Source: Arthrobacter zhangbolii
GTDB taxonomy: Bacteria > Actinomycetota > Actinomycetes > Actinomycetales > Micrococcaceae
Direction: 5' to 3'
Assembly (NCBI RefSeq): GCF_022869865.1
Contig: NZ_CP094984.1
Span: 558,001-622,000 of the forward strand
DNA: 64,000 bases
In this document: piece after piece, positions 16,191 through 24,894 of the stretch
Layout: every line of letters starts with the position of its first letter
Position numbering within the stretch: position 1 is the first letter of the stretch
Translations under genes and position numbers: made by a program
Notes under the pieces: model-generated
Database searches by the model: none
Told to the model about the DNA's origin: nothing
Seen by the model: the letters and a program-made list of their open reading frames with translations, nothing else

Positions 16191-18017
16191 TCAAACTTCC
16201 TGTGGCCGGTCAGCCTCCAGCAACCGGATGAGGGTGGCGGAGTCATAGGGGCCGTGGTGCCGCCGGTTGCCGATGAAGAAGGTGGGCGTGCCGTGCAGGT
16301 CCATGGACTCGGCGTCCAGGGCATCATCCAACACCCGGTTACGGATGTCTGCTGAGCGCAGGTCCGCTTCGAACCGGTCCGGATCCAGCCCCAGGGTCTC
16401 TGCCGCCGTGAGCAGATCTTCAGGGTCCAGCTGCTCCTGATGTTCGAAAAGGTAGGCGCTGTAGGGAAAGAACTGTCCCTGCCGATGTGCCGCTTCGGCC
16501 GCCTCTGCCGCGGCAACCGCGTGCGGGTGCACCCGCGTCAGTGGCAAATGCCGCCAGACGTAGCGCAGCTCGGAGCCAAAGTGGCGGCGCACCTCGGAGA
16601 TGGCGCCTGTGGCACGGCTGCAGAACGGGCACTCGTAATCACCGTATTCCACCAGGGTCAGCGGTGCGTCCGGGTTGCCGGCAACATGGTCCCGGGAAGC
16701 ATCAACGGGTCTGGCCAGGACCTGTCCGGGAGGAACAGCGGGGCTCCGTTCCACAATCCTGAAGATGAGGGTACCCGCGGCGAATGCCAGCACCGATGCG
16801 GCCAGGACACCCACGCGTGCCTCGTTCTGCACGGCGGGGTCCGGGATGGCGAGACCGATGATGAACAGGGAAATGGTGAAGCCGATACCGGAAAGGGCAG
16901 CCCCGCCGGCAATCCGTCCCAGTGTCAGGCCGGGACCGAATTCCCCGGCGCCCAATCTGCGCAGCACCGCGGAAGCACCGAAAATGCCAAGGAATTTTCC
17001 CAGCACCAGACCGCAGATGATGCCCCAGACCAGGGGCGAGGTCACGGCGGATGCCACCGTGGAGCGGTCAAGCCGCACACCGGCATTGGCAAGGGCGAAC
17101 AGCGGCAGGATGGCGTAATTGACGTAGGGCGTGTACGCGCCGTGCAACCGCTCGTTGATGGAAATGGACTCGCGAAGCCCGGACGCCGCCGCCCGGGCAT
17201 ACCCCGAATTGGGGGACTGGCGGAAGACCTGTGCCAGCTGCACCGCATCTTCAACCTCCCGCCGGCCCGGCTGGAAAACGGGAACCAGCAGGGCAATGCC
17301 TACACCGGCCAGCGTTGGATGCACCCCGGACGCGTAGAACGCCAGCCAGGTGAGCACCGCCAACCCTGCGTAGGCGGGACCCCGCCCGGCGGGCAGGTAC
17401 CGGGCGCAGTACACCGCGGCCAGCCCGAGCAGGGCCAGCAGCAGCGGCACCCACTCCAGCCGCGCCGTATAGACCAGGGCAATGATGCTCAGTGCGGCGA
17501 CATCATCCACCACCGCCAGGGTCAGCAGGAAAATCCGCAGCCGGCCGGGGAACCGGGGGCCGGCAATGGCCAGTGCCCCGAGCAGGAAGGCCGTGTCGGT
17601 GGAGATGACAACGCCCCACGCGGCGGCGTTGCCGGTGCCGGCGGTGAACAGCAGGAAAATCAGTGCCGGCACCAGCAGACCCGCGGCAGCAGCAGCCACC
17701 GGAACCGCTGCCCGGGCACGGTTGGTCAGCTCCCCGAGGGCGAACTCCCGCCGCACCTCCAGGCCCACCACAAAAAAGAACACGGCCATCAGCGCATCAT
17801 TGACCAGTTCCCGGAAGGTCAGCTCCAGAACCATGCCGCCGGCACGCAGTTCGGCGGTGGAGTGCCAGAACTCCTCATAGGAGGCCGCGAACGGTGCATT
17901 CGCCCAAGCCACCGCCAGCACGGTGGCCAGTAGCAGCAGGGCTGCAGGCCGTTTGTCCGCAGACCCGCCGCCAGACGGTGCCGCGAGGCTGGTGGACCGG
18001 CCTGAACGGCGGGGCAC
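16191..18017 (-). CDS. NhaA Na+/H+ antiporter fused to a DsbA-like thioredoxin domain
   Basis: A 608-residue fusion. Residues about 20-430 form an NhaA antiporter with 11-12 membrane helices. The ion-binding aspartate pair appears in LAVVDDVAALSII, and the NAGV helix (ALANAGVRLDRSTV) is present. Residues about 440-608 form a DsbA-type thioredoxin domain: active-site C463-P-F-C466 in EYGDYECPFCSRA and the cis-Pro loop HGTPTFFIG near residue 583. NhaA-DsbA fusions are known in actinobacteria. If the usual topology holds, the redox domain sits on one fixed side of the membrane and could sense or exchange disulfides. It is separated by seven bases from the upstream tyrosine phosphatase gene, so the two are probably co-transcribed. 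Confidence 0.93.
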   Translation of the reverse strand: MPRRSGRSTSLAAPSGGGSADKRPAALLLLATVLAVAWANAPFAASYEEFWHSTAELRAGGMVLELTFRELVNDALMAVFFFVVGLEVRREFALGELTNRARAAVPVAAAAAGLLVPALIFLLFTAGTGNAAAWGVVISTDTAFLLGALAIAGPRFPGRLRIFLLTLAVVDDVAALSIIALVYTARLEWVPLLLALLGLAAVYCARYLPAGRGPAYAGLAVLTWLAFYASGVHPTLAGVGIALLVPVFQPGRREVEDAVQLAQVFRQSPNSGYARAAASGLRESISINERLHGAYTPYVNYAILPLFALANAGVRLDRSTVASAVTSPLVWGIICGLVLGKFLGIFGASAVLRRLGAGEFGPGLTLGRIAGGAALSGIGFTISLFIIGLAIPDPAVQNEARVGVLAASVLAFAAGTLIFRIVERSPAVPPGQVLARPVDASRDHVAGNPDAPLTLVEYGDYECPFCSRATGAISEVRRHFGSELRYVWRHLPLTRVHPHAVAAAEAAEAAHRQGQFFPYSAYLFEHQEQLDPEDLLTAAETLGLDPDRFEADLRSADIRNRVLDDALDAESMDLHGTPTFFIGNRRHHGPYDSATLIRLLEADRPQEV

Positions 18018-18024
18018 CGGGAGC

Positions 18025-18810
18025 CTAGAGCCCTGAGGGGACCGGCTGCACCAGTTTGCCGTGCAGCCGGCCGGCCAGGTCCGTGGTCAGCCCGCCCGCA
18101 CGCAGCACCCCGGTGATCCCGCCGGAATGTGAGTCCAGAACGGCGAGCATGGTCCGCATTGCCGCCGGATGGGCGGCCAGCACGGGGTGGTCCAGGGGAA
18201 TGTCTGCGCCGGCGCTGAGCTCGGCAAGGCCCATCCTCCGGTAAACCTCCGGCATGCGGTCCTGGGTCAGGGAGTAGTCATCGGCAATGTCCTCGGGATC
18301 GGCACCCAGCACGGCGAGCAGGGCGGCTGCAAACATCCCGGTCCGGTCCTTGCCGGCAGCGCAGTGGAACAGCACCGTGCCGGGGGCATCGGCCACCGCC
18401 TCCAGTCCCCGGACAAGGGCTTCCTTCCGGCCGGTAAAGATTTTGGCGTACCACTGGCCCACATGCTCGGGGGTGCGGACGGACGCAAGGAACTGTCCGG
18501 CCAGCTCCGGGGGCGCGGCCTCCGCATCGGTCAGGGGCAGCGCCAGATACCGGAGCGGATGATCCGCCGACGGGCCGCGTCCGGTGCGCTGCGCCTCCTG
18601 CGCGGAACGCAGGTCGATGATGGTGGACAGGCCCGCCTCCACCAGCTCGGCGACCTGGGCGGGTGTGGTGGTGGCGACGTCGTCCGAGCGCAGGACAAGG
18701 CCGGGGCGGATGCGTCCGCCCCGGACCGGGATACCGCCCAGGTCACGCAGATTCGCCAGCGGGGCTGGAGCGGGGGCGGACGCAGAGGCTGGACGGGTTG
18801 CTTCGGACAT
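18025..18810 (-). CDS. Protein-tyrosine phosphatase (Tyr_phosphatase3 type)
   Basis: A 261-residue phosphatase with the CX5R signature HCAAGKDRTGM, nucleophile C150. The N-terminal NLRDLGGIPV and then IDLRSAQE match the actinobacterial/fungal tyrosine phosphatase family that also includes phosphoinositide-active enzymes (PtpB-like). No signal peptide is obvious; the N-terminus is Ala/Pro-rich. The start is supported by GGAAGG upstream. It is directly upstream of, and seven bases from, the NhaA-DsbA fusion, which suggests one transcript, though a functional link is unclear. Confidence 0.9.
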   Translation of the reverse strand: MSEATRPASASAPAPAPLANLRDLGGIPVRGGRIRPGLVLRSDDVATTTPAQVAELVEAGLSTIIDLRSAQEAQRTGRGPSADHPLRYLALPLTDAEAAPPELAGQFLASVRTPEHVGQWYAKIFTGRKEALVRGLEAVADAPGTVLFHCAAGKDRTGMFAAALLAVLGADPEDIADDYSLTQDRMPEVYRRMGLAELSAGADIPLDHPVLAAHPAAMRTMLAVLDSHSGGITGVLRAGGLTTDLAGRLHGKLVQPVPSGL

Positions 18811-18980
18811 GGGCGGGTTTTCCTTCCGGCAACGGTGGCGCGCCCGGCTGTGGCTGGGGCCGTGGAACGTTTGGGACCATCTTAGGACCGCTTGGAAAAG
18901 TGTGCGCGGACACCCGAGTATGAGGCACGGCTCACAGGGAGATAGGGTGAATTGATCAAGTTCTCTGAAAGGCCCTCTCC

Positions 18981-20507
18981 ATGCACCGTCGCATTGCCCA
19001 TCCCGGACTCCAAAACCTCGTTATGTCAGCAGAGCAGGCCGCGGCCATGATCAGGCCGGGAATGACGGTGGCCATGAGCGGCTTCACCGGGGCGGGGTAT
19101 CCCAAGGCCGTGCCGGGGGCGCTCGCAGCCCAGATGGAAGCGGCGCATGCCAGGGGCGAAGACTTTCAGATCAAGGTGCTGACCGGGGCCTCCACTGCGC
19201 CGGAACTGGACGGTGTCCTGGCCAAGGCCGGCGGCATGGAGCTGCGCCTGCCCTACCAGTCCGATCCCACGCTGCGGAAGCGGATCAACGACGGCGAACT
19301 CGAGTACATCGACATCCACCTCGGCCACGTGGCCCAGTACACCTGGTTCGGGTTCTACGGGCACGTGGACCTGGCCGTCATCGAGGTGGTGGGCATCAAT
19401 GAGGACGGCAGCCTCATCCCCTCCTCCTCGGTGGGAAACAACAAAACCTGGATTGAGCAGGCGGACAAGATCATCCTCGAGGTCAATCTCCAGCAGCCCG
19501 AGGCCATGGACGGCATGCACGACGTCTACTACGGCACGGCACTGCCGCCGCACCGCAAGCCCATCATGCTGGTGAACCCGGATGACCGGATCGGCGAGCC
19601 GTACCTGCGCCTGGACCCGGAGAAGGTCATTGCCGTGGTGGAAACCGACGCCCCGGACCGGATGACGCCCTTTGCCGCCCCGGATGAAACCTCCCAGCAG
19701 ATTGCCGGGCACCTGCTGGACTTCTTCGACAGCGAGATCAAGGCCGGACGGCTGACGGATAAGCTGCTGCCCCTGCAGTCCGGGGTAGGCAACATTGCCA
19801 ACGCCGTGCTCGCCGGGCTTTCCACAGCGGGTTACACCGGACTGACGGCGTACACCGAGGTGATCCAGGACGGCATGCTGCACCTGATCCGCGACGGCGT
19901 CATCCGCGTGGCGTCAGCAACGTCCTTCTCGCTGAGCCCGGCCGGAATCGAGGAGTTCAACTCCAACATCGACTTCTACCGCGAACGGATCATCCTGCGC
20001 ACCCAGGAGATTTCCAACCATCCCGAGCTGATCCGCCGGCTGGGCTGCATTGCCATGAACGGGATGATCGAAGCGGACATCTACGGCAACGTGAACTCCA
20101 CCCACGTGGCCGGCACTGCCATGATGAACGGCATCGGCGGGTCCGGGGACTTTGCCCGCAACGGCTTCCTCTCCGCCTTTATGTCCCCTAGCACCGCGAA
20201 GGGCGGAAAGATTTCCGGCATTGTGCCCATGGCGGCACACGTGGACCACACCGAGCACGACACGATGCTCATCATCACCGAGCGCGGGCTCGCGGATCTG
20301 CGCGGACTTTCACCCAAGCAGCGTGCCCGCACGATCATTGAAAAGTGCGCCCACCCGGACTTCCAGCCCCTGCTGCAGGACTACTTCGACCGCGCCAGCC
20401 GGGAGAGCTTCGGCAAGCACACTCCGCACCTGCTCGATGAATCCCTGTCCTTCCATCACCGTTTTGTGGAAACCGGCACGAGCCTGCCGGCAACGGCAGG
20501 CCTCTAG
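18981..20507 (+). CDS. Acetyl-CoA hydrolase/transferase family (succinate:acetate CoA-transferase-like)
   Basis: A 508-residue class I CoA-transferase. The catalytic glutamate is E293 in GLTAYTEVIQDG, matching the E294 position of the succinyl-CoA:acetate CoA-transferase AarC. The N-terminal AMSGFTGAGYPKAVP and the C-terminal adenine-binding IVPMAAHVDHTEHD are present. The reaction would move CoA between succinate (or propionate) and acetate, helping acetate assimilation and by-passing succinyl-CoA synthetase. AAAGG precedes the start. The gene is monocistronic and ends 18 nt from the convergent S4-protein gene. Confidence 0.92.
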   Translation: MHRRIAHPGLQNLVMSAEQAAAMIRPGMTVAMSGFTGAGYPKAVPGALAAQMEAAHARGEDFQIKVLTGASTAPELDGVLAKAGGMELRLPYQSDPTLRKRINDGELEYIDIHLGHVAQYTWFGFYGHVDLAVIEVVGINEDGSLIPSSSVGNNKTWIEQADKIILEVNLQQPEAMDGMHDVYYGTALPPHRKPIMLVNPDDRIGEPYLRLDPEKVIAVVETDAPDRMTPFAAPDETSQQIAGHLLDFFDSEIKAGRLTDKLLPLQSGVGNIANAVLAGLSTAGYTGLTAYTEVIQDGMLHLIRDGVIRVASATSFSLSPAGIEEFNSNIDFYRERIILRTQEISNHPELIRRLGCIAMNGMIEADIYGNVNSTHVAGTAMMNGIGGSGDFARNGFLSAFMSPSTAKGGKISGIVPMAAHVDHTEHDTMLIITERGLADLRGLSPKQRARTIIEKCAHPDFQPLLQDYFDRASRESFGKHTPHLLDESLSFHHRFVETGTSLPATAGL

Positions 20508-20525
20508 GCCAGGTGTCGCGGCGGG

Positions 20526-20909
20526 TCAGCTCCCGCCGCGCAGCCGGTCCAGTTCGCGGCGGTCCCGCTTGGTGGGACGGCCGGCACCGCGGTCCCGGAC
20601 CGGAATTCCGAGCGCAGGAACGGCGGGGCGCGGCGGGGTATGGTCCACAAAACAGTGCGACGCCGCCTCGGCCCCCACACGCTTGCTGATCAGCTGGCGG
20701 ACTTCCAGGATCCGTTCAAAGCCGGGCTGGCGCACCCTGATGGTGTCCCCGGGCTGCACGGAATGCGCCGCCTTGGCCGGGCTGCCGTTCAGCCGGACGT
20801 GGCCGGCGCGGCAGGCTGCGGTGGCAGCGGAACGGGTTTTGTAGGCGCGTATCGCCCACAGCCAGGCGTCGAGCCGTACGGTCTTGGAAGTGCTTGCTGG
20901 AATGCTCAT
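20526..20909 (-). CDS. hslR: S4-domain RNA-binding protein (Hsp15 family)
   Basis: A 127-residue protein whose first 65 residues form an S4 RNA-binding domain (VRLDAWLWAIRAYKTRSAAT, then GHVRLNG). The C-terminal 35 residues are basic (RPTKRDRRELDRLRG). This is the Hsp15/HslR pattern; the E. coli homologue binds stalled 50S subunits carrying nascent chains. The gene begins 13 nt after the HNH gene on the same strand and appears to be the last gene of a DUF1540-HNH-S4 operon. Confidence 0.88.
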   Translation of the reverse strand: MSIPASTSKTVRLDAWLWAIRAYKTRSAATAACRAGHVRLNGSPAKAAHSVQPGDTIRVRQPGFERILEVRQLISKRVGAEAASHCFVDHTPPRPAVPALGIPVRDRGAGRPTKRDRRELDRLRGGS

Positions 20910-20922
20910 GGAGCCTCCGAGT

Positions 20923-21831
20923 CTAACGAAGTCCGCGCAGCTTGGCGGCGTCCTCCAGGGACTGCTGCTGATGCGCGTTCACCACGCTTCCCGGCACCGG
21001 ACCCGCTGCGGGCGGGGCAAAACCGCCCGTGTCCTGCCCGCCGGCCAGCATGCGGCGCACTTCGGCGGGTGTGTAGGGGACGGGAACCCGGGTATGCGCC
21101 ACGGCATGGCAGGTGGGGCAGAGCGGCACCAGATCAGACACCGGGTCCAGCTCATACCCGTCGGACAGATCTGCTCCGGGGAGAAGATGGTGGATCTGCA
21201 GCACGTGTTCCGCGCCCGGGCCGTAACGCTCCCGCGGCACGATTCCGCAGGCGGCGCAGGAGCCGCCGTGAAAGGCCAGGCACACCCGGCGCGCGGCGGC
21301 GTCATGCTCATAGCGGTTCACCGGCCGGGCAGAGCGGACCCGCGGGTCCGTGGTGCCGGGCAGGGGAGCGAGCGGATCCGTGTGGGCGAGGTCCAGTGAT
21401 GCCAGATGTACCGACCATGCCCGCCGCAGCGGCGGAAGGCCCGCAGGCGGAACGGTTCCACCGGTCCTCAGCGCGCCCCAGCCGACTTCGGGTACGGCGG
21501 TCCGGAGATCAGCGACCGGCAGGTGTTCCCCCAGCGGCAGCAGGAGGTCAAAGCGGATCTGCCCTGCCCCGGCACTGCCTGCTGCCGGGCCTCCCGTCGC
21601 GTCTGCCTCGCCCGGGACGAATCCATGCCCCAGCAGCCCGCCGCCGGCAGTGCTTCCGGCGGCAAACAGCCACACCTCGTCACCCGGAGCTGCCGGTGCC
21701 TGCAGGTTCTGCGCCGGAGGGCAACGCCAGGAGGATTCTCCGGTGGCAGCCACGGCGGCGACAGCCGGCCCGTAGCCGCTCGCCCAGGCATCCGGCCTGC
21801 CGGTATCCCAGACCAGCAGGACCGAACGCAC
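20923..21831 (-). CDS. HNH endonuclease with possible N-terminal EVE/PUA-like domain
   Basis: A 302-residue protein. Residues about 190-250 are a classical zinc-stabilised HNH nuclease: C192-A-A-C195, then IHHLLPGAD (H214, H215), then DLVPLC238PTC241H. Residues about 50-140 (DEVWLFAAGS, GLLGHGFVPGEA, IRFDLLLPL, PEVGWGALRTGG) read like the PUA-superfamily EVE domain that recognises modified cytosine in EVE-HNH type IV restriction enzymes; that part is inference. The product would cut modified foreign DNA if correct. It starts with GTG two bases after the DUF1540 stop and is followed by an S4 protein. No methyltransferase is nearby, consistent with type IV. Confidence 0.75.
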   Translation of the reverse strand: MRSVLLVWDTGRPDAWASGYGPAVAAVAATGESSWRCPPAQNLQAPAAPGDEVWLFAAGSTAGGGLLGHGFVPGEADATGGPAAGSAGAGQIRFDLLLPLGEHLPVADLRTAVPEVGWGALRTGGTVPPAGLPPLRRAWSVHLASLDLAHTDPLAPLPGTTDPRVRSARPVNRYEHDAAARRVCLAFHGGSCAACGIVPRERYGPGAEHVLQIHHLLPGADLSDGYELDPVSDLVPLCPTCHAVAHTRVPVPYTPAEVRRMLAGGQDTGGFAPPAAGPVPGSVVNAHQQQSLEDAAKLRGLR

Positions 21832-21833
21832 CG

Positions 21834-22124
21834 TTAGCGCGGCTGGTAGGTCAGGCAGTCGGCCATTTCCGCGCCCGGCCCCACCCGTACGTCATGTGCA
21901 TCACACATCAGGTGATTGTTGAACGCGCACTCATTGCGCTGGCAGGCGCCCACCTGGGCCAGGACCTTTGGCAGCCCGCCGGTTGCCGAGGTATCGATAA
22001 AGGTGGAGCAACTGGCATGGTCACGTGTCCCGCCCACGGTGATCGCGTAGGCGGTGCACCCGTCGTGGTTGAAGTCGCAGTTCGAAACGGCGCAGTCCTG
22101 CACATGGGCAACATGATCGGTCAT
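21834..22124 (-). CDS. DUF1540 protein with two Cys4 modules
   Basis: A 96-residue cysteine-rich protein with two similar modules: C11-x4-C16-x6-C23-x15-C39 and C61-x4-C66-x7-C74-x15-C90. Each is a DUF1540-type cluster that probably binds a metal. The family is common in actinobacteria and firmicutes but has no established role. GGAGG lies upstream of the ATG. It is the first gene of an apparent operon with the HNH nuclease (2 nt gap) and S4 protein, and is divergent from zapE across 188 nt. Confidence 0.88.
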   Translation of the reverse strand: MTDHVAHVQDCAVSNCDFNHDGCTAYAITVGGTRDHASCSTFIDTSATGGLPKVLAQVGACQRNECAFNNHLMCDAHDVRVGPGAEMADCLTYQPR

Positions 22125-22300
22125 GATTCCTCCAGCGGGTATCCGGTGTGGCGGGGTATCTTTCCGTGCCTGGCTTTCGAACGTACCACCGTGGCAGCTG
22201 AATAATTAGGGCGAATTTGCTGCACCTATTTCCCGTCGGAGCCCTGGCCGGCCGGGGAGTGCATACCGGCGTCGTTTTGTTGTGCGGCGCCGGGGTTGGG

Positions 22301-22306
22301 TAGAAC
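22301..22306 (+). promoter_or_regulatory. Putative leaderless -10 element of zapE
   Basis: TAGAAC lies six bases before the ATG at 22313. A GGGAG sequence sits between, only two bases from the start, too close for a normal ribosome binding site. Same geometry as the other proposed leaderless starts, with the last position C instead of T. Confidence 0.3.
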
Positions 22307-22312
22307 GGGAGT

Positions 22313-23383
22313 ATGACCGCAACGCAGGCCGCACAGGTGGCCCACAGCATCCGCAGCAGAGCCGAAGCGGAGGGTCTGGTCCTGGATGATGCCCAGCTGG
22401 CGGTATTGCCGGCGCTATCCGCAGCCGCTGCCGCAGCTCTCTCCCTGGACCCGGCACCGGGTTCTGCATCGCTGTACCTGTGGGGTCCTCCCGGACGGGG
22501 TAAAACCTGGCTGCTGGACGCCCTGTATGACGGTGTTGATGTTCCGGAGAAGCGGCGCCTGCATTTCCATGATTTCTTTCGTGAACTCCATGAGCGGGTT
22601 TTCCAGGGTTACGGTGCTCCCGGCTACCGGAAGGACTCGGCCTTTGCAGCAGCCCTGGAGCAGATGCTGGGGTCGGTGCGGCTGCTGTGTTTTGATGAAT
22701 TCCACGTCAACGACCCGGCGGATGCCGCATTCATCACCCGGATGCTGCGTACCGTCCTGGACCGCGGGATAGTCCTGGCAGCTACCTCAAACTACGCTCC
22801 CCAGGAGTTATTGCCGGATCCGATGTTCCACCATCTGTTTGAACCGGGCATCGCCATGATCACCGATCAGCTGCAGGTCCTGGCATTGGACGGGAACGTG
22901 GATTACCGCGACAGGCCGCGGGACGGGGCCAAGGCCGGGTTCGCCGCCGGGCACCACCTGCGCCAAGCTAACCCGGAGTCCCTCGCCTGGGCAGGACTGG
23001 TGCCGCCCGCCCACGGAGAGTCGGTGACGCTCACCCCCGGCAGCCGGGCGCTGCGGGCCCTGCGCGCTGCGTCCGGGCAGCTGTGGTTCGACTTCGAGGA
23101 TCTCTGCCACGCACAGTCGGCCACCTCTGACTATCTGCAGCTCTCGCGGACCTACCCGCACTGGGTGATTTCCTCCGTGCCATCCACCGCGGGCTCGAAC
23201 CCGTACGGCTGGCAGCGGTTCGGGAACGTAGTGGACGTGCTTTACGACGGCGGCTGCCGGTTGGACGTTATCGGGCTGCCGGATTATTCCGGCGTCTTTC
23301 CCGGAACGGCGCACCCCACTGACCTGGCCAGGATCAGAAGCAGGTTCGGGATGCTGCAGCGGAAGCCCACCGACGCGGACTAG
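22313..23383 (+). CDS. zapE: Cell division protein ZapE / AFG1-like ATPase
   Basis: A 356-residue AAA-type ATPase of the AFG1/ZapE family. Walker A is GPPGRGKT with K64, Walker B is LLCFDEFHVND near residue 125, and RGIVLAATSNYAPQELLP near residue 152 is the sensor 1 region, typical of the family. In proteobacteria ZapE binds FtsZ and modulates the division ring; in actinobacteria the role is inferred by homology. The last four bases overlap the convergent coiled-coil gene. Confidence 0.92.
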   Translation: MTATQAAQVAHSIRSRAEAEGLVLDDAQLAVLPALSAAAAAALSLDPAPGSASLYLWGPPGRGKTWLLDALYDGVDVPEKRRLHFHDFFRELHERVFQGYGAPGYRKDSAFAAALEQMLGSVRLLCFDEFHVNDPADAAFITRMLRTVLDRGIVLAATSNYAPQELLPDPMFHHLFEPGIAMITDQLQVLALDGNVDYRDRPRDGAKAGFAAGHHLRQANPESLAWAGLVPPAHGESVTLTPGSRALRALRAASGQLWFDFEDLCHAQSATSDYLQLSRTYPHWVISSVPSTAGSNPYGWQRFGNVVDVLYDGGCRLDVIGLPDYSGVFPGTAHPTDLARIRSRFGMLQRKPTDAD

Positions 23384-24369
23384 GCCTCGGTCTCTGCTGT
23401 TTGGCTGGCCTCAGTGAGCTTCTGCCGGGCCTTTTCCGCAGCCCGGCGTGCCGCCCGGGCCGTACGCCGGGCGTTGTCCCGAACGCGTTCGAGCCTGCCG
23501 GATTGCCGGTCCACGGAAGCGACCTCCCGCTCCAGGGTCCGGATACGTTCGCGGAGCTCATCAATCTCATCGGTAAGGTCATCCCGCCGGGCGGCGGATT
23601 CCTCGACGTCCCGCTGGGCCGCGTCCAGGGCGTCCTGCGCTTCCTGCTCCCCGGCCTCCGCTTCCTCGAGATGCTGCCGGGCTTTTTCCACGGCACGCTC
23701 GGCCGCGGCCCGGCGCCGCCGCGCCGCGGCGCTGTCGGTTACGGCGCTCTTTCCGGGTGTGCCCTGGCCCGATGTGCCGGCGTCCGGTCCGCGTCCCCGG
23801 CCGGGACGGAGCCCCTCTCCGTGCTTCACCGAGCCTGCATCCGCGACCGCGTCCTGGAGCTCCACCTCCTCCCAGCCGCTGGCCTGGAGCGACCGGACGA
23901 GCTGACCGCTGGCCACGACGTCGGACGCAGCCGCATCGGCCATCGCAGCCCACAGCGTCTGTTCCGCTTCGGCCGCGATGCCTTCGCTGACCGGGTGGTC
24001 CAGCTCGGCGGCCAGCTCGCGGGCATCCCGGATAATCGCCCGCAGCAGCCGCTGGCGTTCAACGCTGAGCCTGCGCAGCTGCTTCTGGTCCAGATCCTCC
24101 TGTGCCTCGCGCAGCGCCGCCCCGAGTTCCAGGACGCCGTCCAGTTCCTCCCTACGCCGGTGGGCCAGCAGGTTTACCAGCCACGCAGCCATGGACGGTT
24201 TCGGCAGCCGCTTGATCCGTTGGGCGAGGTCTTTGTTGCCATCACGTCCTGCCGCAGCGGACCTGGCATTCCGGGCCGCCGTGAAATCCGAGGGCAGCAG
24301 TGCGTAAAGCTCTGCGATAACTTCGCCCAGCCCCGGAGTTTCCTGCGGATGCTTCGCAGGCGACGTCAC
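23380..24369 (-). CDS. Conserved actinobacterial coiled-coil protein
   Basis: A 329-residue protein. The N-terminal block LYALLPSDFTAARNARSAAA, followed by a KRLPKPSMAAWLVNLLA segment, is one I recognise as a widely conserved actinobacterial hypothetical. Residues about 200-320 form a long charged coiled coil rich in Glu, Arg and Ala. No enzymatic motif or membrane segment is visible. It starts within the last four bases of the DoxX gene (ATGA overlap), so it is translationally coupled to that gene, and it overlaps zapE by four bases at its end. Confidence 0.78.
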   Translation of the reverse strand: MTSPAKHPQETPGLGEVIAELYALLPSDFTAARNARSAAAGRDGNKDLAQRIKRLPKPSMAAWLVNLLAHRRREELDGVLELGAALREAQEDLDQKQLRRLSVERQRLLRAIIRDARELAAELDHPVSEGIAAEAEQTLWAAMADAAASDVVASGQLVRSLQASGWEEVELQDAVADAGSVKHGEGLRPGRGRGPDAGTSGQGTPGKSAVTDSAAARRRRAAAERAVEKARQHLEEAEAGEQEAQDALDAAQRDVEESAARRDDLTDEIDELRERIRTLEREVASVDRQSGRLERVRDNARRTARAARRAAEKARQKLTEASQTAETEA

Positions 24370-24737
24370 CCGAAGACTCCGAACCGTCCCAGCGCCACCA
24401 GCAGGGACAGGACCATGAGGATTGCCGCCAGCGCTATGCGGTTCCGTTCCCCGCGGCGCATATGGACAAAGATGGCCAGCGCCATCAGCACGGTCAGCCC
24501 TGAAGCGGCCAATGGCGTTAGTAGGGGAAGGGTCCCGGTTGCCTCGGGGACAACCAGCCCCACGGCAGCCAGTACTTCCAATATGCCGATGAGTTTTACG
24601 GTGGCCGGCGGGAAATCCTCCGGCCAGCGCAGGTTCTCGGCCAGCCGTTTATGGCGCTGGGTAATCTTCATAAAACCGACGCCGGCAAAAAGTAACGCCA
24701 GGACCAGCTGGACGAGCCATAGGACCAGAGACAGCAT
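24366..24737 (-). CDS. DoxX family membrane protein
   Basis: A 123-residue protein with four hydrophobic helices. It starts LVLWLVQLVLALLFAGVGFM, with the family's KITQ and then GILEVLAAVGLVVPEATG in helix 2. DoxX proteins are small integral membrane proteins, some linked to redox or oxidative-stress complexes; the specific role here is unknown. It is the first gene of a coupled pair with the coiled-coil protein. Confidence 0.85.
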   Translation of the reverse strand: MLSLVLWLVQLVLALLFAGVGFMKITQRHKRLAENLRWPEDFPPATVKLIGILEVLAAVGLVVPEATGTLPLLTPLAASGLTVLMALAIFVHMRRGERNRIALAAILMVLSLLVALGRFGVFG

Positions 24738-24894
24738 GGATGGGCGACTTTCTCGGTAAAAGGGTCAGGGACGGCGCAGGAACCGCCGTGAAACCATAAC
24801 AACCCAAGCATGGTCTGCAGCCGGGGAACTGCGCAATAACGGGCGTGGCGCGGCCGCCGTGCCGCGGGCCCGTAAGGGGTGTCTGCGGCTGTCA

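Noticed and set aside
16440-17933. 497-codon open frame on the plus strand
   Set aside because: Antisense to the NhaA-DsbA fusion; the translation is Gly/Gln/Arg-rich without domains.
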